The notes under the pieces were generated by a model, which searched no databases, had not been told where the DNA came from, and saw nothing but the letters and a program-made list of their open reading frames with translations. The position numbers and the translations under genes are program-made. Of a stretch of DNA of 64,000 nt, positions 8,710 through 15,922 are shown one piece after another (position 1 is the first letter of the stretch; each line of letters begins with the position of its first letter). Origin of the DNA: Rhizobium sp. 2MFCol3.1 (GTDB lineage: Bacteria; Pseudomonadota; Alphaproteobacteria; Rhizobiales; Rhizobiaceae); contig NZ_KB898354.1 of assembly GCF_000377565.1 (NCBI RefSeq), forward strand, positions 248,001 through 312,000, in the 5' to 3' direction.

Positions 8710-9534
8710 TCAGCTCTGGGACTGACTCTGAGATTGCCCCTGGTCGGCGACCTTGACGATCACCTGCAGCTTTTCGCCCGGCGTGCCGATGCGCATGCCC
8801 GAGACGGGCGCGGCATCCTTGTAGCAAAGGCCGGTGGCGATGCGGACATAGCGCTCGTCCGGGCAGATCTTGTTGGCGGGATCGAAGCCGACCCAGCCGA
8901 GACCCGGAATATGGGCCTCTGCCCAGGCATGCGTTGCCGCCTGCTCGATCTTCTCTTCCATCATCAGATAGCCGGAGACGTATCGCGCGGGAACGCCAAG
9001 CGCGTGGGCGGCCGCGACGAAGATGTGGGCGTGGTCCTGGCAGACGCCTGTCTTCTTTTCCAGCGCCTGCTCGGCCGTGGTCTCGACGTCGCTGGTGCCG
9101 GGCTGGTAGTTCACCGTCTCGTGGATGGCGCCCATCAGCGCATGCATGCGGCCAAGCTCGTTGTCGCCGCTGACGCCCTTGATGAGCTCCTTTACCAGCT
9201 TGCCGGGCTTGGTGCGCGGCGTGTCGCGCAGGAAAAGCCACAGCGGGCAGAAGCCGGTGTGCGGGCCGGTGACGCCGTTCAGATCCTCGGTTTCGACCTC
9301 GCCCTCGGCGACGATGCGCGTCACCTGCTGCTCGCCTTCCAGCGACACCAAGTTGACGTGGTTGCCGAACTGGTCGTCATACTCGACTTCAGGCTTGGCG
9401 CCCTCGACATGCAGCGACCAGCTCAGCACCTTTTGGCCGGGGCCTGATGGCGGCGTCAGCCGCAGACGCTGAAGCGAGAAGGCGGAGGGTTCGTCGTAGC
9501 GGTATTCGGTGACGTGGCTAATCTTCAGTTTCAT
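8710..9534 (-). CDS. Bacterial transglutaminase-like cysteine protease-fold protein
   Basis: 274 residues. The N-terminal domain (about 1-100, starting MKLKISHVTEYRYDEP) is the usual bacterial transglutaminase N-region. The catalytic core (about 150-235) has the Cys in TGVCQDHAH, the His in ATHAWAEAH and the Asp in GWVGFDPAN. It is the last gene of a minus-strand operon after an alpha-E protein and a permuted ATP-grasp protein, a combination predicted to make or modify peptides. The C-terminus ends in four Gln-Ser repeats written with different serine codons, discussed under findings. Confidence 0.87.
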   Translation of the reverse strand: MKLKISHVTEYRYDEPSAFSLQRLRLTPPSGPGQKVLSWSLHVEGAKPEVEYDDQFGNHVNLVSLEGEQQVTRIVAEGEVETEDLNGVTGPHTGFCPLWLFLRDTPRTKPGKLVKELIKGVSGDNELGRMHALMGAIHETVNYQPGTSDVETTAEQALEKKTGVCQDHAHIFVAAAHALGVPARYVSGYLMMEEKIEQAATHAWAEAHIPGLGWVGFDPANKICPDERYVRIATGLCYKDAAPVSGMRIGTPGEKLQVIVKVADQGQSQSQSQS

Positions 9535-9546
9535 GTCGCGACCCGC

Positions 9547-10488
9547 CTATGCGTAGAACCGGTAACCGTCGGAAATTTCCTTTCCGAGCTGGTTGTTGCG
9601 TGAGACGAAGTCCTCGAGGAACTCGTGCAGGCCCTGATCCATGATGTCCTTGATCGCCTGCTTCTTCAGCGATTGGCGGATGGCGTCGGCGGTGTCGTGC
9701 GCCTTCAGCCGCTCGCCGTAATCGGTGGCGAGGTGGCCGAGTTCGCTGGTGATCTTCTCGTAGCAATAGGCGAGCGACCGCGGCATCTGGCCGTTGAGGA
9801 TCAGGAAGTCGGCGATGTTGGTGGCGCGGTATTCGCCGTCATAGGCCCAGCTGTAGGAGCGGTGGGCGGAGACGGAGCGCAGGATCGATTCCCACTGGAC
9901 GTTGTCGATCGAGGTGCCGACGGCGGAGACGGCCGGCAGCAGCACGTAATATTTCACGTCGAGGATGCGGCTGGTGTTGTCGGCGCGCTCGATGAAGGTG
10001 CCGATGCGGGCGAAGTTGTAGAGCTCGTTGCGCAGCATGGAGCCGTGCAGCGCGCCGCGGATCAGGCCGGCGCGGTGCTTGATGACGTCGATCGCCTGCG
10101 GCAGATCGGCCGGCTTCAGCCGCTTCGACAGGAGCTCCTTGAGCTCGATCCAGAACTCGTTGGTCGCTTCCCAGGTCTCGCGGGTGAGCGCCGTGCGCAC
10201 CATGCGGGCGTTGTTGCGGCCGAAATCGACGCAGGACATGACGCTCGACAGGTTGGTGCGGTCGCGCAGCAGGTAGTCGATGGCATCAGGGCCGGTGAGC
10301 TTCGAATGGCCCTCGTCATAGGCTTCGCGGACGCCGGCGCTCTGCAGCACGCCGTCCCAGTTGTCGTCGCTGCCGCTGCTTCTGGTGAGCGACATGCGGA
10401 TGCCGGCATCGATCAAGCGCGCGATATTCTCGGCGCGCTCGAAGTAACGGAACATCCAGTAGAGGCCGTTTGCGGTTCTTCCGAGCAT
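9547..10488 (-). CDS. Alpha-E domain protein (COG2307 type)
   Basis: 313 residues, all-helical, beginning MLGRTANGLYWMFRYFERAENIARLID, the typical opening of alpha-E (formerly DUF403) proteins. Conserved ERADN and SYSWAYDGEYRA segments follow. The biochemical role is unproven; the family almost always travels with a permuted ATP-grasp ligase and a transglutaminase, as here. It lies four bases after the ATP-grasp stop and 12 bases before the transglutaminase start, so one transcript is likely. Confidence 0.88.
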   Translation of the reverse strand: MLGRTANGLYWMFRYFERAENIARLIDAGIRMSLTRSSGSDDNWDGVLQSAGVREAYDEGHSKLTGPDAIDYLLRDRTNLSSVMSCVDFGRNNARMVRTALTRETWEATNEFWIELKELLSKRLKPADLPQAIDVIKHRAGLIRGALHGSMLRNELYNFARIGTFIERADNTSRILDVKYYVLLPAVSAVGTSIDNVQWESILRSVSAHRSYSWAYDGEYRATNIADFLILNGQMPRSLAYCYEKITSELGHLATDYGERLKAHDTADAIRQSLKKQAIKDIMDQGLHEFLEDFVSRNNQLGKEISDGYRFYA

Positions 10489-10492
10489 CAGA

Positions 10493-11902
10493 TCAATCCT
10501 CCAATACCCAGGTGTCTTTGGTGCCGCCGCCCTGGCTGGAATTGACCACCAGCGAGCCCTGCTTCAGCGCCACGCGGGTGAGGCCGCCGGGAATGATCTG
10601 CACCTTGTCGGAGACCAGCACGTAGGGGCGCAGGTCGACGTGGCGCGGCGCGATCCCCTTGTTGACGAGGATAGGCACGGTCGACAGCGAGAGCGTCGGC
10701 TGGGCGATGTAGTTGCTCGGCTTGGCGCGCAGCTTCTCGGCGAAATCGGCGCGTTCCTTCTTCGACGCGGTCGGACCGACCAGCATGCCGTAGCCGCCGG
10801 AGCCGTGCACTTCCTTGACGACGAGTTCTTCCAGGTGCTCCAGCACGTATTTCAGGCTGGACGCCTCCGAACAGCGCCAGGTCGGCACGTTTTCGAGAAG
10901 CGCCTTGCGGCCGGTGTAGAACTCGACGATCTCCGGCATATAGGAATAGATCGCCTTGTCGTCGCAGATGCCGGTGCCCGGCGCATTGGCGATGGTGATG
11001 TTGCCGGAGCGGTAGACATCCATGATCCCGGGGATGCCGAGGGCGGAATCCGGGCGGAAGGTCAAGGGATCGAGGAAGTCGTCGTCGACGCGGCGATAGA
11101 GCACGTCGATCGCCTCGTAGCCACGCGTGGTGCGCATCTTTACCTTGCCGTCGATGACGCGCAGATCCGAGCCTTCGACCAGCTCGACGCCCATCGTGTC
11201 GGCGAGGAAGGAGTGCTCGTAGTAGGCGGAGTTGTAGATGCCTGGTGTCAGCACCGCGACGCGCGGCTTGCCCTTGCAGCCGGGAGGGGCGAGCGAGGCG
11301 AGCGACTGGCGCAGGAGATAGGGGTAATCCTCGACCGGGCGCACCTTGTTCTCGTGGAACAGCTCCGGGAACATGTGCATCATCGTCTCGCGGTTTTCCA
11401 GCATGTAGCTGACCCCCGAGGGCGTGCGGGCATTGTCTTCCAGAACGTAGAACTGATCTTCGCCGGTGCGCACGATATCGGTGCCGACGATGTGGGTGTA
11501 GACACCGCCTGGCGGGCGGAAGCCGATCATCTCGGGCAGGAAGGCATCGTTCTTCTCGATCAGCTCGCGCGGAATGCGTCCGGCGCGGATGATCTCCTGC
11601 TTGTGATAGATGTCGTCGAGAAAGGCGTTGAGCGCGATGACGCGCTGCTCGATGCCCTGGGCCAGCTTACGCCATTCGCGGCCGGAGATGACGCGGGGGA
11701 TGATGTCGAAGGGGATGAGCTTTTCAGAACTGTCGGCGTGGCCATAGACGGCGAAGGTGATGCCGGTCTTGCGGAAGATGTTTTCCGCATCGCGGGATTT
11801 GGCGATCAGATGAGCGCGATCCTGATTATTGTACCACTCAAAGTATTTTTCATATGGCTGTCGAGGGCTTTCGTCCCCGGTGATCATTTCATCAAATGCC
11901 AA
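10493..11902 (-). CDS. Circularly permuted type 2 ATP-grasp protein (predicted peptide/amide ligase)
   Basis: 469 residues from a TTG start (MAFDEMITGDESPRQPYEKYFEWY). The frame is open to 12166, but the added N-terminus is unlike the family and lies in promoter-like DNA. TTG 11902 has an AAGGGGAG site about eight bases upstream and gives the standard length. Recognisable segments include the FAVYG/IPFDIIPR region, LEDNARTPSGVSYMLENR and VKEVHGSGGYGMLVGP, which fit ATP-grasp ligases that form amide bonds. First gene of the ATP-grasp/alpha-E/transglutaminase operon. Substrates are unknown. Confidence 0.88.
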   Translation of the reverse strand: MAFDEMITGDESPRQPYEKYFEWYNNQDRAHLIAKSRDAENIFRKTGITFAVYGHADSSEKLIPFDIIPRVISGREWRKLAQGIEQRVIALNAFLDDIYHKQEIIRAGRIPRELIEKNDAFLPEMIGFRPPGGVYTHIVGTDIVRTGEDQFYVLEDNARTPSGVSYMLENRETMMHMFPELFHENKVRPVEDYPYLLRQSLASLAPPGCKGKPRVAVLTPGIYNSAYYEHSFLADTMGVELVEGSDLRVIDGKVKMRTTRGYEAIDVLYRRVDDDFLDPLTFRPDSALGIPGIMDVYRSGNITIANAPGTGICDDKAIYSYMPEIVEFYTGRKALLENVPTWRCSEASSLKYVLEHLEELVVKEVHGSGGYGMLVGPTASKKERADFAEKLRAKPSNYIAQPTLSLSTVPILVNKGIAPRHVDLRPYVLVSDKVQIIPGGLTRVALKQGSLVVNSSQGGGTKDTWVLED

Positions 11903-12256
11903 AGGTGTGGCTCCCCTTTTTTCTTCATTTGAGTACAACGGAGAAAGCAATGCAAGAACCATGCTCAGTTCAAACGGAAGATTCATAAAATCATAGCTAT
12001 CGGCGAAAATAGCCGAAAAACTGAGCATTTCCGGGAAGGTAGCGCCGGGCCGACAAAGAGCAATTGTATCTCGTCGCTTAAAACATGAGCATGTGATTAT
12101 TTTCCACGCGCGGCGCGATTCATTTTCGGGCGATCGGGATGTCGGAGCCGTTTTTTGCGGCTTCAATGAAACTTACAATAAGCATCAACGCTTCGCCTTT
12201 GACTGCCGGCACCCGCAGCGGCTATCTCGGCCCATTTCCGTTTTCCAAGGCCGCCC
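11903..12256. other. Divergent intergenic region, ATP-grasp operon / DMT transporter
   Basis: About 350 bases, more A/T-rich than the flanking genes, containing the promoters for the leftward ATP-grasp operon and the rightward transporter gene. Open frames cross it on both strands, but none has a ribosome site or a protein-like composition. No palindromic operator was identified by eye. Confidence 0.5.
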
Positions 12257-13156
12257 ATGTCGCTCGATCGCCTCGCACCCGCCATCTTCGTTCTCCTGTG
12301 GTCCACCGGCTGGGTGGTGGCGAAATATGCGGCCATCCATTCCGAGCCCTTCACCTTTCTCGCCATTCGCTTCGCGCTGTCGGCGATCGCGTTCCTGGCG
12401 CTCTGTCTCGTGCTCAGGGTGCAATGGCCAGGCAAGGCGGTGATGTGGAGAGCGATCTACTCGGGGCTCTTCCTGCACGGTTTTTATCTCGGCGGCCTGT
12501 GGTGGGCGATCGCCAATGGCGTGCCGGCGGGTATCTCCGGCATCATCGCGGCGCTGCAGCCGCTGTTGACGGCGATGGCGGCTCCGCTTCTGATCGGCGA
12601 AAGGCTGCAGCCGGCGCAAAAGGCCGGGCTCGCGCTCGGCTTCGTCGGCATTGCGATCGCCATCTCGCCGAAGCTCTTCGACCCCGCCAACGCCAATCTC
12701 GCACATGCCCTCGTGCCGCTCGCCATCAACCTCCTGGCAATGGCGTCGGTCACCTATGGAACGCTCTATCAGAAGAAGCATCTGCAAGCTGGCAATCTGC
12801 CTGCCATCGCGACGCTGCAATATGTCGGCGCGCTCATCGTCAGCGTGCCGTTGATGCTGAGCTTTGAACGCATGCATTTCGACGGATCGGCAACGGCGGT
12901 CGCGGCCCTCGTCTGGTCGGTCTTCGGCCTGTCGATGGGCGGCGTCGGGCTGCTTCTCTATCTGATCCGGCGCGGGCAGGTGTCGCGCGCGGCATCGCTG
13001 ATCTATTTGATGCCGCCGACCGTGGCGCTCGAGGCCTTCATCGCCTTCGGAGAACCGCTGACCGTGCCACTCATTGTCGGCACCATCGTGGTCGTCACCG
13101 GCGTCTATCTGACCAACCGGCAGGCAACTGCGCCGCTGCGCGAGCAGGCGCAGTAG
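12257..13156 (+). CDS. EamA-family (DMT superfamily) transporter
   Basis: 299 residues made almost entirely of about ten hydrophobic segments, in two repeats of the EamA type (first repeat LDRLAPAIFVLLWSTGWVVAKY, second from about residue 150). The family exports amino acids, nucleosides or other small metabolites across the inner membrane; the substrate cannot be read from sequence. It is transcribed away from the ATP-grasp operon and ends at a bidirectional terminator shared with the helicase gene. A role in exporting that operon's product is possible but only inferred. Confidence 0.87.
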   Translation: MSLDRLAPAIFVLLWSTGWVVAKYAAIHSEPFTFLAIRFALSAIAFLALCLVLRVQWPGKAVMWRAIYSGLFLHGFYLGGLWWAIANGVPAGISGIIAALQPLLTAMAAPLLIGERLQPAQKAGLALGFVGIAIAISPKLFDPANANLAHALVPLAINLLAMASVTYGTLYQKKHLQAGNLPAIATLQYVGALIVSVPLMLSFERMHFDGSATAVAALVWSVFGLSMGGVGLLLYLIRRGQVSRAASLIYLMPPTVALEAFIAFGEPLTVPLIVGTIVVVTGVYLTNRQATAPLREQAQ

Positions 13157-13172
13157 GGCCAGCGAGTAGTCA

Positions 13173-13203
13173 CAAAAAAACGGCGGGATCTCTCCCGCCG
13201 TTC
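13173..13203. terminator. Bidirectional intrinsic terminator between DMT transporter and helicase
   Basis: AACGGCGGGA (13179-13188) and TCCCGCCGTT (13193-13202) are perfect arms around TCTC. A run of seven As on the left (13174-13180) overlaps the first two bases of the left arm, so it reads as seven Us for minus-strand transcripts and makes a strong terminator for the helicase gene. On the plus strand the tail is only moderately T-rich. Confidence 0.8.
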
Positions 13204-13225
13204 GTTGTTCAAAGGCTTTCAAAGC

Positions 13226-14935
13226 TTACGCGCGTTCGCGACGCTGGCCGCCATTGCCGCCGCGCGAGGGGCCGCCGCGGCGGTTGCCGCCGTTGCCTTC
13301 GCGACGTTCACCACGTTCGCCACCGGCGTTCTGCTGTGCGCCACGGTCTTCGCCATGCTTGCGGGGGCGGCCCTGGCCGTTGCGGGGCGCATTGCGGGCG
13401 CCGCCGCCGGGCTGGTGACGGTTGGCGTCGCCATGTGCGTGGTTGCCGTGCTGCGGGCGCTGCTGCTTGCGAGCCTGGCCTGCGCCACGGAAATCCGAGG
13501 TCGAGGCAAGATCGTTGTCAGGGCCTGCCGTCACCGGCGCGACTTCGCCGCGACGCTGGCCGCGGAAATCCTCGTTGCGCTGCGTCTGGCGTTCCGGACG
13601 GGGACGACGCTCACGGCGTTCCTCGTTGGCGCGGACTTCATCGCCAGCTTCCGGGCGCGGACGGCGCTCGGGGCGACCGGCGCGGGCGTTGCCACGGCCT
13701 TCGCCACCCCTGCCTTCACCATTGCGACCTTCACCACCACGACCCTGGCCCTGGCCACGGTGGCCATTGCCATTGCCGCGCTTCGGCGCCGCGTTCATGT
13801 TGGCCGGTGCTTCGCCAGAGGCAACCGCGATCGAGATGTTCATCAGGCGCTCGATATCGCGCAGCAGACGGGTTTCATCCGGAGCGCAGAAAGCGATCGC
13901 GATACCATCGCGGCCGGCGCGGGCCGTACGGCCGATACGGTGAACGTAGGCGTCGGGCACTTCAGGCAGATCGTAGTTGTAGACGTGGCTGACGGCCGGG
14001 ATGTCGATGCCGCGGGCGGCGACGTCGGTCGCGATCAGCGTCTTGATGTCGCCGTCCTTGAAAGCCTTCAGCGCGCGCTCGCGCTGACCCTGGCTCTTGT
14101 TGCCGTGGATCGAGGCGACGGAGTAGCCGACGTGCTCGAGGTGCTTCATCAGCTTCTCGGCGCCGTGCTTGGTGCGCAGGAAGACGATGGCGCGGCCATC
14201 GGGGTTTTCGGAGAGCGACTTCTTCAGAAGGTCGGTCTTGTCGTTCTTGCCGTTGACGAAGTGAACATACTGCTCGACCTTGTCGGCAGCCTTGCCCGGA
14301 GGCGTCACTTCGACCTTGACCGGGTCGGTCAGGAAGTCGGCGGCGAGATCGGCGATCGCCTTCGGCATGGTGGCGGAGAAGAGCATCGTCTGGCGACGCT
14401 TCGGCACCATCTTGGAGATCTTACGGAGATCATGAACGAAGCCGAGGTCGAGCATCTGGTCGGCTTCGTCGAGCACGAGGTAGCGCACGGCGGTGAGGCC
14501 GATGGCGCGGCGGGCAACGAGATCGAGCAGGCGGCCGGGGGTGGCGACCAGGATGTCGGTGCCTTTTTCAAGCTGTAGCTGCTGCTTGTTGATCGACACG
14601 CCGCCGACGACGACGTTGATGCGCAGATGCGACTTGCGCAGGAAGTTCTTCAGGTTCTGGGCGATCTGGTTCACCAGTTCGCGGGTCGGCGCCAGGATCA
14701 GCGTACGGGTGGTACGGTTGTCGGGGCGGCGTTCTTCCGGGATCAGCTTTTCGATCAGCGGCAGGCCGAAGGCGGCCGTCTTGCCGGTGCCGGTCTGGGC
14801 GAGGCCGATCAGGTCGCGGCCTTCGAGAAGAAGCGGGATCGCCTTTTCCTGGATGGGGGTCGGCGTTTCGATGCCGAGCTGGAACAGTGTGGCGACGATC
14901 GGCTTGGAGACACCAAGCGATTCAAAATTGGTCAA
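13226..14935 (-). CDS. DEAD-box RNA helicase, RhlE-like, with Arg/Gly-rich tail
   Basis: 569 residues. The helicase core occupies about 1-380: Q motif (GIETPTPIQ), motif I AQTGTGKT, motif Ia PTRELVNQ, motif II DEAD, motif III SAT, and motif VI HRIGRTARAGR. From about residue 390 to the end is a low-complexity tail rich in Arg, Gly, Asn and Glu, with many RG/RGG-type repeats, typical of RNA-binding extensions in RhlE-like proteins. Likely roles are RNA remodelling in ribosome assembly or cold adaptation and contact with RNase E (family knowledge). Single-gene unit ending at the terminator at 13173. Confidence 0.93.
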   Translation of the reverse strand: MTNFESLGVSKPIVATLFQLGIETPTPIQEKAIPLLLEGRDLIGLAQTGTGKTAAFGLPLIEKLIPEERRPDNRTTRTLILAPTRELVNQIAQNLKNFLRKSHLRINVVVGGVSINKQQLQLEKGTDILVATPGRLLDLVARRAIGLTAVRYLVLDEADQMLDLGFVHDLRKISKMVPKRRQTMLFSATMPKAIADLAADFLTDPVKVEVTPPGKAADKVEQYVHFVNGKNDKTDLLKKSLSENPDGRAIVFLRTKHGAEKLMKHLEHVGYSVASIHGNKSQGQRERALKAFKDGDIKTLIATDVAARGIDIPAVSHVYNYDLPEVPDAYVHRIGRTARAGRDGIAIAFCAPDETRLLRDIERLMNISIAVASGEAPANMNAAPKRGNGNGHRGQGQGRGGEGRNGEGRGGEGRGNARAGRPERRPRPEAGDEVRANEERRERRPRPERQTQRNEDFRGQRRGEVAPVTAGPDNDLASTSDFRGAGQARKQQRPQHGNHAHGDANRHQPGGGARNAPRNGQGRPRKHGEDRGAQQNAGGERGERREGNGGNRRGGPSRGGNGGQRRERA

Positions 14936-15290
14936 GTCATAACCTTTTCAGGGGCGCCAAAACAATACCGCCGGAACGCGGGTTTGCGGTCCGGTGTTAC
15001 TCTGGCGTCAAGAACCCCGCGTGAAGTGGGAACTTGTCTTGTTGGAAAAAGCTTTCCAGCGCTTCTGCCGCGTCCCTTGGGATGCGGTCCATTCGAAATG
15101 CGCTTTTGTCCTTCTTCCTGCATCCTATTTGCTGGCAGGGGCACGCTCACGCGGCGGCCGGAAGGTGAAAGCTGGCCTGCATTTGGTCTAGTTCGGCCGG
15201 AAAGTCAAGGGGAGGGGCGCAAAAGGCCGAGCAGGGCCACGGCGCGGACGAGGTGTCACGCGCGCCGTTGTCGGGCGATCGGCTGAAATG
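14936..15290. other. Intergenic region upstream of the helicase gene
   Basis: About 355 bases between the helicase start and the 3' end of the Tyr-rich protein gene. It should contain the helicase promoter and a long 5' leader, as often seen for helicase genes under cold control. No convincing ORF, hairpin terminator or operator was seen. Confidence 0.4.
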
Positions 15291-15662
15291 TCAGTACGGG
15301 CAGACGCGAACGCGGTAGGCCTCGCCCCATCCATTGCGCCGCCATTCGAGATGGCAGGTGCGATAGGGCTGGGCATAATGCGTGCGGTAGACCGGATAGG
15401 CGCGGTAGGGCCGGTATGCCCTATAGGGATATCCGTAGCGATAGCCATAGGCATAGGGGTAACCGTAGCCGTCGGGATAGCCATATGTGTAAGGGTAGGG
15501 GCGCAGCGCCTGCGACAGCAGCACGCCGCCGACGAAGCCGGCCGCGGCGCCGCCCCAGGCGTAATGTTCATGCGCCATCGCCGGCGAGGCTGAAGTCAGC
15601 GTCGCCGCGGTGAGTGTGAGCAGGATAGAGCCGGTTGCCATGCTTTTATGAAGTGCGGACAT
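15291..15662 (-). CDS. Secreted Tyr/Pro/Gly-rich protein, function unknown
   Basis: 123 residues. An N-terminal signal peptide (about 1-30, hydrophobic core ILLTLTAATLTSA, cleavage after MAHEH or just before) is followed by a Gly/Ala stretch (WGGAAAGFVGGVLLSQALRP). Residues 56-100 are built of Tyr-rich dipeptides such as YPY, YGY and YRAY. The C-terminus (CHLEWRRNGWGEAYRVRVCPY) has two cysteines that could form a disulphide. This layout recurs in small rhizobial envelope proteins of unknown role. Confidence 0.7.
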   Translation of the reverse strand: MSALHKSMATGSILLTLTAATLTSASPAMAHEHYAWGGAAAGFVGGVLLSQALRPYPYTYGYPDGYGYPYAYGYRYGYPYRAYRPYRAYPVYRTHYAQPYRTCHLEWRRNGWGEAYRVRVCPY

Positions 15663-15859
15663 GTTCGCCTCCTATAGCGGAAGAGTTGTTCTTGGGGCCG
15701 GCAGCAGAAGATCGTGGCGGCCTAAGAAATGCCTGCGATTTTATCACGATTTTCGAGGTTTTGCTTGGCGATGACAGGAGCATCAGCCGCTGCAACCACG
15801 CATGCTCTTCTTCTACTCTTCTCAATTTGCAGCGTTATTTTTATCCGGCCGGGTCATGG

Positions 15860-15876
15860 TTAATTCGTTGTTAAAC
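15860..15876 (+). promoter_or_regulatory. Candidate CtrA binding site upstream of the hybrid kinase
   Basis: TTAA (15860-15863), seven bases, then TTAAAC (15871-15876) fits the CtrA consensus TTAA-N7-TTAA known from Caulobacter and rhizobia. It lies 47 bases before the kinase start. Seen directly: the motif and spacing. Inferred: that CtrA binds it. Confidence 0.5.
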
Positions 15877-15922
15877 GCCTCTCGGCTATGGTCGATGACG
15901 TAGCAATTTACCTAGTGTTTTC

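Noticed and set aside
12093..12443. Frames overlapping the start of the DMT transporter, and the 88-codon N-terminal extension of the ATP-grasp gene
   Set aside because: They lie in promoter DNA without ribosome sites; the family starts are well explained by 12257 and 11902.
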